A DNA stretch of 64,000 nucleotides. Origin: Xiphophorus maculatus (Eukaryota; Chordata; Actinopteri; Cyprinodontiformes; Poeciliidae). This document shows, piece by piece, positions 32,401 through 44,421 of this stretch. The first letter of the stretch is position 1. The number at the start of each line of letters is the position of its first letter. The translations under genes were made by a program, and so were the position numbers. The notes under the pieces are model-generated. The model was not told where the DNA came from, ran no database searches, and saw nothing but the letters and a program-made list of their open reading frames with translations. The stretch spans positions 12,748,996 through 12,812,995 of the forward strand of contig NC_036457.1 of assembly GCF_002775205.1 (NCBI RefSeq), read 5' to 3'.

Positions 32401-34847
32401 AGATTATTCTGTGAACAAACAAAATTGTTTCACTTACTTTCATTTCTGTCAGTGCGTTCTGTGGGACATGACTTCCCACTTAGCTTTGGAAGTTTACAGC
32501 TTGATGTTTTCTCAAAATCCTCCATGACTAATGGGTGAGAAGGCTCCCGTCCCACACAAACGAGAACACCTGGGCACTGCAGAAGGCTCTGTACGCTGTC
32601 AATCTGCAAGAGAAAAGCATTGTTTCATTTTAAACTCAACAGACAACACCAATCCACCAATTAAATTAGGAGCTCCTTATTGTACATGCTGCCCCTGAGG
32701 TGTGTTTAGTAAATTTAAGATGCTATTCCACTTGTTTCCAGATGATATCACAATCTATTTGATCATGAGAATAAAACCCCCAAATTATTAGAAAATTTAA
32801 TGAACTGTAATAAAGACATAAAACCCACACAGAAGTTGCATATGTGCAATTAGGTTGTACTTAAAATGTTAACAATATTCTTTCACCTTTTACTTAATAC
32901 CTAAAATTAGCTTTGAAAACTCAAATTTTCAACACATCTTTTATATTTTGATAACAAATGTCTAGTTTTGCAAGTTAGTAAATTTTAATAATGAAGCTGA
33001 ATGCTTATTTTCTAAAATAAATGGCAAAAAACAAACAAAAAAAAAAACAAGCAGGTTGAAATATTGAATTGTTTTCATTTTGCTCATGTGTATTTGGTTT
33101 TGATGACTTTGCACTTTCAAATTTTAAATCCAGTCTCAGAGAAGGTAGATGAATGGCTTCATCTGTGGTCACACAAAGCCCAGGTGAAGATAATTAATTG
33201 CCACCATGGAAGTCACATTTCTGAAACACCTCTGGTATCAAAGCAGCGAAGTTTCAACATTGACCTGTTTCTCCTCGCTCAAAAATAGCTCTGATTCGAC
33301 AAAGATTAATGGGCTTTTGGGGAGATATTCACAATCTGAATGGCTGTGTGAAGGAATATCCCCATTTCATTCCCTCATACACACACACTAATAATCCCTA
33401 CCCCACTTGACTCATAAAAGCTACTTAGTTCACGTGATAAATAATACCCATGTTTTCTTAAGGCACTGGTGTTATTAATGCCACTTATGCCTATTTTGCC
33501 ACACCAATAACTACCCTCTCTCCTTGTGCATGACATTTTATTTACTAGCATAATTTAAGTAAACACTGTCAACTGGATTGGATTATGCCCATACCAGGGA
33601 AGGATAGTATTTGCTATTTAACAAAGGCTTTGTCTCCAGATTAAGAGCTGTTTTGAATATGTTCCTTAATAGCACAAATTATACTTCAGGGTCAATTCAT
33701 AAGCAGGGGGATTTTTAAAATCCTGTGTTCATGTAATTAGAAGTATTAAACACCTGCTTATTGTGTAATTACTTTCTATATTCTTTAGGAGGAAAATAGT
33801 ACTTAGCTGGATCAAAATATGGTTCTTGTGTAATTTACTGTGAGCTATAATAAGATATTCATCCATTGCCTAAAGTAAGTGAAAGATGTTATGTGATAAT
33901 ATTTCAGGTTATCTTAAGTGTTCAAACTGATCTGAATTCATTGGAGATGTTATTCGTTTTGCTTAATGGCATATTTTGACATATTCACTAAGCCTTAAAA
34001 TATAAAAAGTTACGTAGGATTATAATGATTGACTTGCGTCACTCATGCCTTAACCTGTGGATCTGATTAGCCTGCAGTTTGGATTTGGATCTGTGCTTAT
34101 TCTGTCACTGCAGCTCTTAGCTTCACTCTAGTTTTCAGTCTTTCTCATAAACATGGTTTTAACATTACATATTTTTTTCTGTTATTTTCATGATACCAAA
34201 ACAATGCAAGCAAAATATATTCCTAGCATAACTATGATCATTTGATTTGTTTCTAAACTAAATAAAAGAAAAAACTTTCAACAATAAATTAAAGTAAAAG
34301 AAAACTACAACAAAAGTAAAACTAACTTGGAGTCACCCTATCTAGTTCATCTTACCTTACAGCCCTCTTGAGTGTACAGCTTCCTGATGTGGTACTGCAT
34401 GAGTTCAGAAACCTCTTCCAAGAACAGACCAAAGCTGCGCAGACCCCTACGATGCAATATTATGGTCTTCCTAAATGAAGGGTCGCTGTTTTTCACCAGC
34501 ACAATCTTTTTATTATTTTGGTGATGTAGGTGACAGTCATAGGCTGAGTGAGTCTCTTCATGTCTGCTTGGCCCACTAAGAACATACTGGTGTGGGAGAT
34601 GATGATAATATGGTGGGTGTGCGTGGTAGAAAGGCAACAGCTGGTTCTCTACATCGTCTAACGTGTGCGCGTGTCGACATGCGGAGCAAAGACAGCATTC
34701 CTGATCTAATTCATGATAGGCCCCCATGCCATGCTGCGATATCTTTGGTAGCCGGGTGATGTGATGATCTAAAGGGTGAGAGGACTTGTGAGAGCCTTCT
34801 CCTCCAACTGCATTGAAGCAGTGGAAGTTGCACTTGCGACGGGACAT
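19598..34847 (-). CDS. rp1l1: Rp1l1, retinitis pigmentosa 1-like 1 protein, 3 coding exons, 4,422 aa
   Basis: Doublecortin-family protein of the photoreceptor axoneme and outer segment, by family knowledge. Exons: 34356-34847 (from ATG), 32438-32603, and 19598-32208. GT/AG junctions and phases join to 13,269 nt. The first two exons encode a doublecortin domain (about residues 113-196) with VLVCVGREP near its end. The giant exon opens with DDIEKRV and EMKVCFRLP at about 270-290, the conserved RP1/RP1L1 block after the DCX domains. It then has a Ser/Lys repeat array (about 590-2600), conserved blocks with EVVNEWLKTLP (about 2750) and DPVWVLTLLNKIEK (about 3051), CPCETC near 3176, and an acidic C-terminal third with an Asp run. 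These conserved blocks follow human RP1L1 order. Human RP1L1 has two DCX domains; only the second is seen here. The first in-frame ATG (34847, context GCCAAAATGT) was chosen. The frame is open 35 codons further to a possible acceptor at 34953-34955. Confidence 0.9.
20448..20494. repeat. (ATC)n microsatellite coding a poly-Asp run in rp1l1
   Basis: An uninterrupted (ATC)n run on the plus strand, read on the minus strand as consecutive Asp codons. It places about 16-17 Asp at about residues 4125-4141, within the acidic C-terminal third. It is likely length-polymorphic, but any change by whole units keeps the frame. Confidence 0.9.
25060..31110 (-). repeat. Ser/Lys-rich tandem repeat array inside rp1l1
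   Basis: Protein residues about 590-2600 consist of more than 30 imperfect units of about 40-60 residues. Each has a core such as RPPSSMSAKS, KSxxSxxSxKS or ERAPSxLS, separated by acidic linkers. On the plus strand the same array shows as recurring tttgctgac, gatttgac and tctctc words. The S-x-K-S spacing gives many potential kinase sites. The function of the array is unknown. Confidence 0.85.
32604..34355 (-). other. rp1l1 intron between the two DCX-encoding exons
   Basis: AT-rich, 1,752 nt, bounded by donor gtaagatg (34348-34355) and acceptor ctcttgcag (32604-32612). No repeats of note and no other gene seen. Confidence 0.8.
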
Positions 34848-34952
34848 TTTGGCGTATCGCGACGTTGATGATTGGGCGTGAGATGTCAGAAGAGCAGGAG
34901 AAGGTGGTCGGATAAACTCTGATGGATATTTGACATGGTTTTCACAAGCAGC

Positions 34953-37900
34953 CTAGAGAAGTCTGCAACTTTTCTTCATGACTCCCCTTAATCCAACACT
35001 AAAAGAAAGATGAGAAAGTCATGAAAAACTTGAAGACATGCTTACGAAGGCAGCAAGGGGTGAGATATGTTAACTAAAAATGTTACATTTGAAAACTAAA
35101 CCAGCAGGTAACAATATAGTAAAAGCCTTTGGGGCACAATTATTTCAGCTAAAATACTAATACACACAGAATTTTATGCCAAGGAGGTAGAATATGGCAA
35201 CAGTGTAGATGCAGATGTAGATGTGTTGAAAATTAATTTTGAATATAACAATCTTCCTGGAAATTAAGCACCCAGAAAGTGCAATCAAGTATGTCCAAAT
35301 ATGTAAATTTGTAAATGATTTTCTCATTTTATGTCTAACTTATATTAAAAAAAAAAACTAACACAGCCTCCTTATTTAAATTGTACCATGACCAATCTCA
35401 TAAGTTTAACAACAGTCTGCCACAACTTTTCTTTTTATTTATCTTCTTTTTTCCAAATATCTGGTCTGTACGGAAATGTTCTTGCAGGAGGATCATTTCT
35501 GGATCACTTTGATACAATTGTAAGTTTTCAAAGACTATTGAGAGGGAAAACTTGCAGCATTTTGGGTGCTCTTGTTAAAAATCGCCAACTGCTCTACTAA
35601 GAATCTTCCCAAATAGAGGGTGGAAAACCAGAAAAGTAGAAATGTACCAGACCAGTACACTATGATGATAATGACATCATAAAGTAAACTCCACAGATTA
35701 CTTTGGTTAATTTTCAAGCACAGCAGACTCCTTAATGGCTTGGCTTGCAGCGCTGACAGATAAAAATAGTCGTAATCTACAATTATCGTTCCCATTTTAA
35801 GCAGGATCCAAAGGACATGGTTCTTACATAGGGATTGTACTGACTGGTGCGGAGATCAAACGGTAAATGAAGGCACGGATAATGGCTATAAAGCCGCAAA
35901 TAAATCCTCCGAATGACTTTAAATAACACGCTTACGTCTGTACAAGCAGTGAAAGTGGACATTACCTTGGTGATTGTCTCCTTCTCTGACATAAATAGAC
36001 TGTTTGCCAGATTCTCCTGCAACAAAAATCCAGGGATTACTAACCATAGTCAAAATATCACTAAGCACAATGTATTCCTATTGTGGCAGTACTTAGAGGG
36101 TTGAGGACAATTCTGAAGAAATGAAATGCCTTCTTGTCTACAATAAAATGTAAATCAAGAAATTTTGGAAGTGGTAAAATAGGCTAAGCTTGACTGACAT
36201 TCATAAAGAACTGCTGTGTCTGTCAACCTCTTTTTTTTTTTTCTATTAGCAACGCTTTATTATAGCAAAAAATCATTGTGGAAAAACATGGCCAGGAAAA
36301 GTCATTTACTACAATGCCTTTAGATCATGCATTCAACATTTTATTTGAATTTTTCACATTTATAAGCAACTCGTGCATTTTATTTAAAATATATCTAGAA
36401 CAAAAGGCTTATTATTCTGTTAATTCAGAATTTTAGAAATCAAAAATAAAATGTGCCCTGTTTTTGTCCACAGGATATTCTTTGTCATATGTTTCAATGC
36501 CGCATCATTACCTACAGTAGTGGATTAACTATACCACATAAATATTAATATTCCTTGGTAGTACTGTCCTGGTCTGTGAATTTAATGGGAGTCAAATCCT
36601 CAAATGTGTAAAAATCTACATATTTCTTAATGGTGGTAGAAACAAAAGAGCAGAGTACATTTTTTTTGTAAATTATCTGTTGCAAAACTAATAAAGTGCC
36701 TTCTTCTATTCGCTGAATTAATAATGTAAAAGTTTCCTTTGTCTTTACTTAATAATATACAAGGCTGTGGACTCCTTGATTAATGGGTTATATATCTTAG
36801 GTCTTGTGTTGGTCAAAAGGTCTGGAAAAATTTCTAACCAGCAAAATTAAACTACCATCCTGCAAAGAAAAAAAAACTGATAGCAATATCAAAGCAATGG
36901 AGCAGTTCAGCTAAAATAAGGTGAATATTAATAAGAAGAATACTTACATTGCATACAGCCATAATCCAGTAAATTATACAAGGCAAAAATGAAATATAGT
37001 CCCAAAGCTGTAGAAAGTGTGATGGAAGTTCCTAAAGAAACATCAGGAGTGTTGCAAGCATTTGATCTGCAAACCAGTCCAAAAGCTTTCCTGCAGACGT
37101 TGGCCTGCCTGCTAATCAGATGCAAGGGACACTAAGGATAGACTGAAAAGCCTTGCTAATCACTCTGAGATTGAACTGAAATCTGCTGAGGCTTTGGACA
37201 CATGACTTGGACCTTACCATTGCATAAAGCCAGTTAAACATTTGCTTAGGGATCAAGATGGATGCTCACTAACACATAATGACTAAGCAAATATCTATGT
37301 TGTTTTTTTTTTAAACAAAAATGAATGTTTTCTGCTTTGACATGCGTTTAAAACAGCATACCGGATGCTCTAAATGTCTTTTTTCACAATCCCCGTCTAT
37401 GTCATATTGAAATGATTTTCACTTAGGGTGTTGTAACATTCATTATAAACTTTTATATTCTATTATTGTATTCAAATATCAGTTCTGCTCTTATTGGCTA
37501 TACAACCAAGAAGCAAAAGACGTTACAGGGGAAAGAGGGCAGTTTTTAAGGCTTTTTCAGACATTTATATGGAAAATCATTTGCTTCAGTGAAGCAAAGA
37601 AGCGGTTTATTATTTTTGGGTAATTTGTCAGTGAACTAAACATAAGCAAGACTTCAGAATGACTAAATAAATTGAATCATATAACTACAATGGTTATTAC
37701 TTTACAGAGTGAGCAATTGTTGATATGCTGTTTAAAAAATTATGATCACATCACATTGTTTAAATTGCCTATTGCTATCCATTGATTTTGATGTGGTATT
37801 TTATTCCTTCTCGTGCAGCGCTATATGGTTAGGTGAAATCTCACTTCATTGGAAAAATCGGAGGCAAAATAAGACAAATGATTCGTTTCTCTTGATGCTC

Positions 37901-38646
37901 CCTTCTTGTGCTTTTTAAATGAAAGAATTTCAGCTGTCTCCCCTGGACATCCATGGATATAATATGTCAACATAGCCCTGTTTAAATGACAACAGGGCTT
38001 TGGGGGGATGTATGAAACTATGATAAATTATTTCACAACTCGTGTATATACCTGTCAAAACTTAACAAACAAATCTATAAGAAGAGGAAAAAAATATAAA
38101 AAACAATAGGCTGCATCAAGCTGGTTGTGAGCTGTGCACATACAAACTAAAACTTTGCCGAGACACCTATTGGTTCAGTTTCTGTACTTTACCTTTAGGA
38201 GTCTATCACCATGACACATATTGACTTGATAATATTGGTCCAGTCTTGCAAAATGTCCCCCAAAATCTATAAGATTTTGACAATATCTTCCCCATAACTC
38301 TTTTCATGTGACCTCACAGATATTTTGTTTGATTAATTTCTGATATTTGGCTATTCTGAAATGTTCTTCTGCAGAAGCCTTTCTCTTACTGATCTGGATG
38401 CATGTTTGGACTGACAGTGATGCTGAAAAGTAAAAGTTCTTATAATCAGCATTATTTTAGTTTGGGGACTATTCATGATTTTATTCACTCTAGTTCCATC
38501 ATAAAGTAAGCCCAGAGCATAATGCTGTCATGATGCTATGTCACTGTGGGTATGGTGTTCTTTTGGTGATTTTTGTGTCAAGCCTATTTTTTTTTTTGTC
38601 TCATAGATCAACTTAACGATGAACGATATCAATAATTGGCTTATCT
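34953..38646. other. AT-rich sequence upstream of rp1l1, no gene seen
   Basis: Probably holds the rp1l1 promoter and any untranslated first exon. I found no convincing promoter, exon pair or RNA gene. No sequence coding for a first doublecortin domain was recognised here on the minus strand. Confidence 0.5.
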
Positions 38647-38652
38647 GAAATT

Positions 38653-38883
38653 TACGGAAGAGGATTAGGGCCACTGAAAAAAAAAAAATTATGGCCCAGA
38701 AAAAAAATAAAATCTCTGAATTTTCATGTAAAAAAAAAAAAAAAAAAAAATTCAGTCCCGAAAAAAAAAATAATAATTCAGTGTCCAAAAGAAAAAAAAA
38801 AAAAGTTCAGTGTCCCGGAAAAAAAAAAAAAAAAAAAATTCTGTGTCCCAGAAAAAAAATAAAATAAAATAAATTCAGAAACC
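38653..38883 (+). repeat. left terminal inverted repeat of the 3.6-kb transposon
   Basis: Homologous in reverse complement to 42033-42261, including the ggattagggccactg terminus, the ttatggcccag block and the phased ttcagtgtcc units. Confidence 0.85.
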
Positions 38884-39149
38884 ACATCTGACTTTTTGCT
38901 AATAAAATGTTACTTTACCCAATACTTTCCTGGTATGGTTTTCAATATGTTGATTAAGCTCATTTTCCATTTGAGCAGGTCTAAAAGCTATAGTCTAAAT
39001 GCATTAAAAGACAATTATCCCTGATAATTACTAAAAATATATAAACTGTTGCATTTGAAGGAAGTCACAAAAACGCTCTAAAAATGTTCTTATGTTTTTT
39101 GGAATTTAGAAAATACAATTTTGCTAATTGTAACTAACTTAGAACAAGA

Positions 39150-39330
39150 AACGTTGGGGTGGTGCGGTGGAAAAGCACAACCCATGTATGGAGGCCTCAG
39201 TCCTGAATGTGGACATCACAGGTTCAAGCCCCGGACTGATGACCTGTGCTGTGTAGCTTCATTACTGGCTTTCCTGTCTGATCACTCTCAAAGGAATAGC
39301 AAAAAAACCTTAAAAAGTAGGAAAGTTTTG
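39150..39330 (+). repeat. tRNA-derived SINE nested in the 3.6-kb transposon
   Basis: Box A-like ggtggtgcggtggaaaagc (39159-39177) and box B-like caggttcaagcccc (39220-39233) lie at tRNA spacing. They are followed by a short unrelated body ending in ctttcctgtctgatc and an A-rich tail. The family was not verified against a library. Confidence 0.65.
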
Positions 39331-40181
39331 TCTTATAACGTCAGACAGTGAGAAAAAAATTACACATGACTTTTTTAATTATTATTTATTTTTTTATTAT
39401 ATATATTTTTTTACATTAATCAACTGCTCATAAATATCTGGTATCAACTCTACTATGTAAACTCTTGGTAAACAAAACAATGAAGTTCATTTGTATTTCA
39501 CAAAGAACTGGTTTTCATGTGTTCAATTTATGACATAATTCTTGCTGTACTGCCATTTTGTTCACATCTCAACCATACATTGTCAATATCTTTCGTTTAA
39601 CATAACAGCATTGTGTTTGAAAAAAAATTATATTTTTCATTAATCATAATGCATACCCATTTAAAAGGATTGATATTTGGTACATAACTGATTATCATAG
39701 AACAATAATTAACTTTGCATCAGCGTTGTTTCTTCAAATGACAGTGTGAAAGCAAAACAAACTATGGATTGGGAAATGAAAACATGTCAACAAAACTGTA
39801 TGTTTTACTTTTATCAGCACAGTAACAGCTTGAAGACTAATGTCAGGTCAAATCAGAACACTACAATAAAATTATGACAGCAATAAACTTTCATGTTCTA
39901 GCAGAATGATGTCGAAAATGTTATGTTTGCTTGCACACAATATGTCTTTAATTAAATGCAGTGCAGGAAGTCCTGTTTAGAGGGCACCTATCAGACATTG
40001 CAAAAACGATCAAATGGCATGATCGAGATAAACAGCAACACTTTTTAAATTATCTTTATGCGCACTGAAGGTGGCTAAATACTTTGAAGAAGAGCTTTTA
40101 TTATTTCTAGTAAACATACCAGCAGATTTGCTTTTAATACTTTTTACAGATTTGCTTTTAATACTTTTTAAAACAAAAACA

Positions 40182-41946
40182 TTACAGTGAACCAGTGAAC
40201 ACTTCTACCTGAATAAGATTAAGAAAGCAGAATTGGATGAGGCTTTTATCCAAAAAGTCTCCTGTAAAGTGACCATCATCCAGAAAGGTTTGAAATAAGT
40301 TCATCCAAAACTGTGCATTCTGTTTGCCGAGGGTCGACCACCAGCCTTCTATGCGCTGGTTGGATGTACTACTTCCGTAAAGGAAACTTTTGTCCCCTGC
40401 AAAACTGTCTGTGTGGTTTTGCCGCAGAAATATCTGCATTTGTTCAATACAAATGTTTTCTGTGCCTCTGTCGGCACGTATCCTCTCTGGACATCCGTTG
40501 ACGCATGAAACTGTTTTCAAATAGTAACTTGCAATCAATTTGGGGTCATTGTTCGAGGTATAAGCCTCCATCCATAAAACATGTCGGCTAAAACCATCTA
40601 TACAGCCACTGATAGCAATGCCATAAGGTTTTAGTTTATCGTAGCCAGAGTGCATTTGGTCCTCTGCAATTGTACTGACGTCTTCTCAACCGTCGTGCTC
40701 GTCTCAGTTCCACACCTTCTGGGTCAAACAATTTGATCAAATGTCTCACAGTGTCTTGTGACACCACAATCCATGTTGAACCGCACGAAGATGTAGCCAC
40801 CGATAACCTTGCATTTGTCCATTAGTCATTATTTGTTGTTTGATAAAGGCCAGCACTTCTTCAAGGTCGGACTGATTCTTTCTTCTAAACAGCCCAAGTC
40901 TTCTGCAAATTCTTCTGTCAATCTGCACACAAACAGATGAGAAAGGACAATTATTTACTCTGCACATCAACATTAAAGTTACCTTTTAGATTGAACCCTT
41001 AGGTCCCTGCTTAAAACGATTTACTGTTTTGGGGAGAATTACAATAACAGCAGCAGTAAATGTTCAATCCTCTATTTTACCAAAAAAGGAAGGACTGGAT
41101 TTTTTAGCATGTAAGTATAAAAACACAGATTCATAAATATACAGTCCGTTTAAGGTAAAAGGTATCATGCATCAAAACACACAAGGAAATATTGTTACAG
41201 TTCCATTTTTATTACAAAAATTAAACATCACATTAACTTTGATTTAGTTAAACAAAGCCTACCATTTCCACACCTGTGCGATAAATGTGCTGATAGTTTA
41301 GTTCAGGGATTGAGATGTAATTTCAGTCCTGAACTGACACATCACATTGCAAGAAAATGATTTTGTGATTCTCATAATGTAACTTTTTCCAACGCAGTAA
41401 CACAAACATATGATATACATAAGATAAAATAGCACAGATATGCACATTAGTTGGTGTTGGTGAAGAGATCCTACGATCAGATCTACAGCCAGCCGCAGAT
41501 CGGTGCAAGTCATACATTTTCCTTTTAAATATTTGCATATATAAACGTTTGTGTCACTTTATACTATAGTTTCTGTCCTCCACTGAACTAAAAGTTACAC
41601 AATTTAACACAGCGGGCATCTTATTTAGAAGGTGGCTGACATTCAGCTAACCTTAGTTTCATTGTAAAACATTCAAACAGAACAATAAAATAAAGGCACC
41701 AAACATATACGGGACAATTCCAGCAATCACCAGCTGTTACATCCTTTATTCATCTGTGTGATTTAACATTGTAAATCAGCTTATTGCTATAACCGCGTGA
41801 GCTAACAAACATGCTAACTACTAGCCATAACCGTTGGGCTATAGACACCAAACTATCTCATTTGATTTACTCACCTTTTGTTCTTCCATTAGTGCAATAG
41901 AGGCTTCGGGGACTCTGGCACGTAAAAAGTGACTTAAATCAGACAT
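40182..41946 (-). pseudogene. broken integrase-core (DDE/rve-like) transposase of the 3.6-kb element
   Basis: Three coding pieces in order: a 24-codon start at 41875-41946, ending MEEQK before a gtgagt donor; a segment resuming at 40922 after a cag acceptor (IDRRICRRLGLFRRKN) and reading to about 40780; and the catalytic part at 40182-40655, with GYDKLKPYG, CIDGFSRHV, CPERIRADRGTEN and SNQRIEGWW motifs. The last part is typical of the rve-like transposases common in fish and invertebrate genomes. Two frame disruptions, near 40778 and near 40635, separate the pieces, so the copy is inactive. The putative intron is 952 nt. Confidence 0.75.
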
Positions 41947-42032
41947 CTTTCTCCAAAACGTCAGCTGTCCGCCACAACTCGCGTCTGTCTGTGGTTCTGA
42001 AGCTGGTTGCTTGCTGGCGCCCATCTGTCAGA

Positions 42033-42261
42033 ATTGTGGTTTCTGAATTTTTTTTTTTTTTTTTTTTTTCGGGACACTGAATTTTTTTTTTTTTCCGGGA
42101 CATTGAATTTTTTTTTTTTTTTTCGGGACACTGAATTTTTTTTTTTTTTTTTTTCGGGACACTGAAATTTTTTTTTGTTTGTTTTACATCAGAATTCAGA
42201 GATTTATTTTTTTTCTGGGCCATAATTTTTTTTTTTTCAGTGGCCCTAATCCTCTTCCGTA
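42033..42261 (-). repeat. right terminal inverted repeat of the 3.6-kb transposon
   Basis: Reverse complement of 38653-38883. Contains four cgggacactgaattt-type units separated by T runs of about 10-20 nt. Confidence 0.85.
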
Positions 42262-42929
42262 GAAATTGACTGCATTTGTGAACTCAAGAAGATTAAATTC
42301 TTAAATTAAAAGACGCTTCAGTGAAGTATCAATTTTATGGCGTGTCCAGTTAAAGTTATCACTTTTAATGTTATATTTTCTCCTAACTGATGTTATTGTT
42401 TTTCAGTAGCACAATGAGTCATATTAAAAGTGGAAACACTTAGTTTTGGTTAGTCATTTCAAGGAGAAAGGAAATGCTGCAGAATACGTCACATATTTCT
42501 CTTGCTTACAGTCAACAGTTGCTTATGATGTCACTTGTTGTGAGAAATGATTCATCACACAAGCCTCCATTCTCCACCCAATGTATATACAATCTGTGTT
42601 GTTTTCCAAGGAGATTACTGGTTAATGGTGGGGGATTTAACTCAGTTAATTCTGACTAGTGCACCCAGAGTTAATTCTAATTCACTTTGTTTTCCTGGGA
42701 AAAACAAAGTGACCCCCTCTGCTGAGTCATCACGTTTTAGTCCCTTTGAGTCAAGAGGAAATGCAGGATATGGTGTTAGCTGTGAGGAAGGCACCGTCAC
42801 TCTTTACAATAAGATGACTGATGAGTTTCTGTTAACTCAGAATGTAACAAATTAACTATGACAAACATGACTTGTACTTTTACTGGATGTCAGGCCTTTA
42901 TAGAAAAAATATCTACTGTTCTGACACTT

Positions 42930-43312
42930 CCATCCATCCATCCATCCATTTTCTGGTCACCCTTTGTCCCTAATGGGGTCGGGAGGGTTGCTGGTGCCTA
43001 TCTCCAGCTACGTTCCGGGCAAGAGGCGGGGTTCACCCTGGACAGGTCGCCAGTCTGTCGCAGGGCAACACAAAGACATACAGGACAAACAACCATTCAC
43101 ACACACACTCATCTCTAGGGAGAATTTAGATAGACCAATTAACCTAACAGTCATGTTTTTTTTGGACTGTGGGACCGGAGTACCCGGAGAGAACCCACGC
43201 ATGCACAGGGAGAACATGCAAACTCCATGCAGAAAGACCCGGGCCGGGAATCGAACCCAGGACCTTCTTGCTGCAAGGCAACAGTGCTACCAACTGCGCC
43301 ACTGTGCAGCCC
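42930..43312 (-). repeat. tRNA-head SINE with L2-like tail and (GGAT)n end
   Basis: On the minus strand it begins with a tRNA-like head: box A tggcgcagttggtagcac at 43283-43300 and box B gggttcgattcccgg at 43244-43258. It continues with the very common teleost body (gtttgcatgttctccctg; ctgtccagggtgaaccccgc) and ends in a (GGAT)n tail at 42935-42952. The body resembles 3' ends of L2-clade LINEs. It is well preserved. Confidence 0.8.
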
Positions 43313-44338
43313 AAGCCTGACACTTATCAAAAAAAAAGTGTCTGAGTCCATTAACAACTAAATAAAATAATTTCTATTAGCCTATAAAATGAACTTCAAT
43401 ATGCTGAGTAATCTTTCGTGCTGACAGTTGTCTGCCCTCCGATGTGTGGAAGCATTTCAGATCACAGTCACAGCAGGACGCCACAAAGCTTATCAGCCCT
43501 GGAGTTCACACGTGGGCAGTGACTCCCCAGCTTAGCAATCCCTCCTCCTGGTTCTAGTTTAAATATCAGGGCTAATTAAGGAGCAGCCCGCTGTGCAGCA
43601 AGACTCCTTGTACATTAAGTCAGAGTCCCAGCAAGGCAAACACACCACTCTTGCATCATCAGTCCGATATTGTAATATTATGTAATTAGATTAAATTAAA
43701 CATCATAACAGAGATGTCATCTTCTGAATTTGACCAAGAATGTGTAATCAAATGAAAGTACATCCCAAGGCAATTTCATTTGTTTTGAAGGGCTTAATAA
43801 TTACAGTGACAAAGCTACACCAATCCAATCTATGACAGTGTGGCCAGACAGGCTTTAGCTCAGCTCACCTTTTTACCTTCCAGTCACTGTTGAGCCTCAG
43901 TCCATGTTGGATTTATTAATCCCCTTTGTTTGTGTTCCATGACCATATTTCAGCATATTTAATGCACAATATTTGATATTGTTCACATTGCATTTTCTGT
44001 TACACCCAGTGTAAAATATAGTTCATCTAAAATCTGCAAAATTACCACTGAATTTATGAAATTGAAAATGACTCAGATGATTGCAATTAAAAATAAACCA
44101 CATTAAGAATTTTTAATCCAAATTGAACACTAAATACAATTTTGAATTACTACTGAAAATGCAGTAAATGTGGTAAATGTTACTTGAGCTATAGCTGCCC
44201 CCAAATAGCTAAAAAAAAACAGGTCAAACATCCTTAAGTGTATTATGAGACAATGAAATAAATTTATTTTCTGTGTATATATGAAGCAGCTACACGTACA
44301 AAGTGATCAAAAACCATTGATTAAGAAAAGAATTGTGT
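43313..44338. other. intergenic, no gene seen
   Basis: A more GC-balanced patch at about 43430-43640 contains a GATA-like cttatc and a ctaattaa homeodomain-like site and could be a conserved noncoding element. Nothing else is recognisable. Regulatory activity is speculative. Confidence 0.35.
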
Positions 44339-44421
44339 TGTCAGAAGTGGGATTCGAACCCACGCCTCCAGGGGAGACTGCGACCTGAACGCAGCGCCTT
44401 AGACCGCTCGGCCATCCTGAC
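44339..44421 (-). tRNA. tRNA-Leu (anticodon CAG)
   Basis: 83-nt gene. The acceptor stem GTCAGGA pairs with TTCTGAC, followed by discriminator A. Box A is TGGCCGAGCGG and box B is GGTTCGAATCC. The anticodon stem TGCG(T)/CGCA encloses loop TTCAGGT with CAG at its centre. A long variable arm, as expected for leucine tRNA, lies between the anticodon and T arms. A TTTT tract about 11 nt downstream on the minus strand can act as the Pol III terminator. All arms fold, so the gene is probably functional. No intron and no encoded CCA. Confidence 0.95.

Larger units (their letters stand above)
38653..42261. mobile_element. 3.6-kb DNA transposon, IS3EU-like, with perfect 6-bp TSD
   Basis: Terminal inverted repeats begin TACGGAAGAGGATTAGGG at 38653 and end with the complement at 42261. 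The arms run about 230 bp (38653-38883 and 42033-42261). Each arm holds several phased copies of a TTCAGTGTCCCGGAAAA unit (four or more) alternating with A or T homopolymers. A perfect 6-bp direct duplication, GAAATT, flanks the element (38647-38652 and 42262-42267). The interior holds a broken transposase gene (see 40182-41946) and a nested SINE (39150-39330). The 6-bp duplication plus integrase-core transposase point to the IS3EU superfamily; that assignment is from memory and tentative. Confidence 0.75.
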
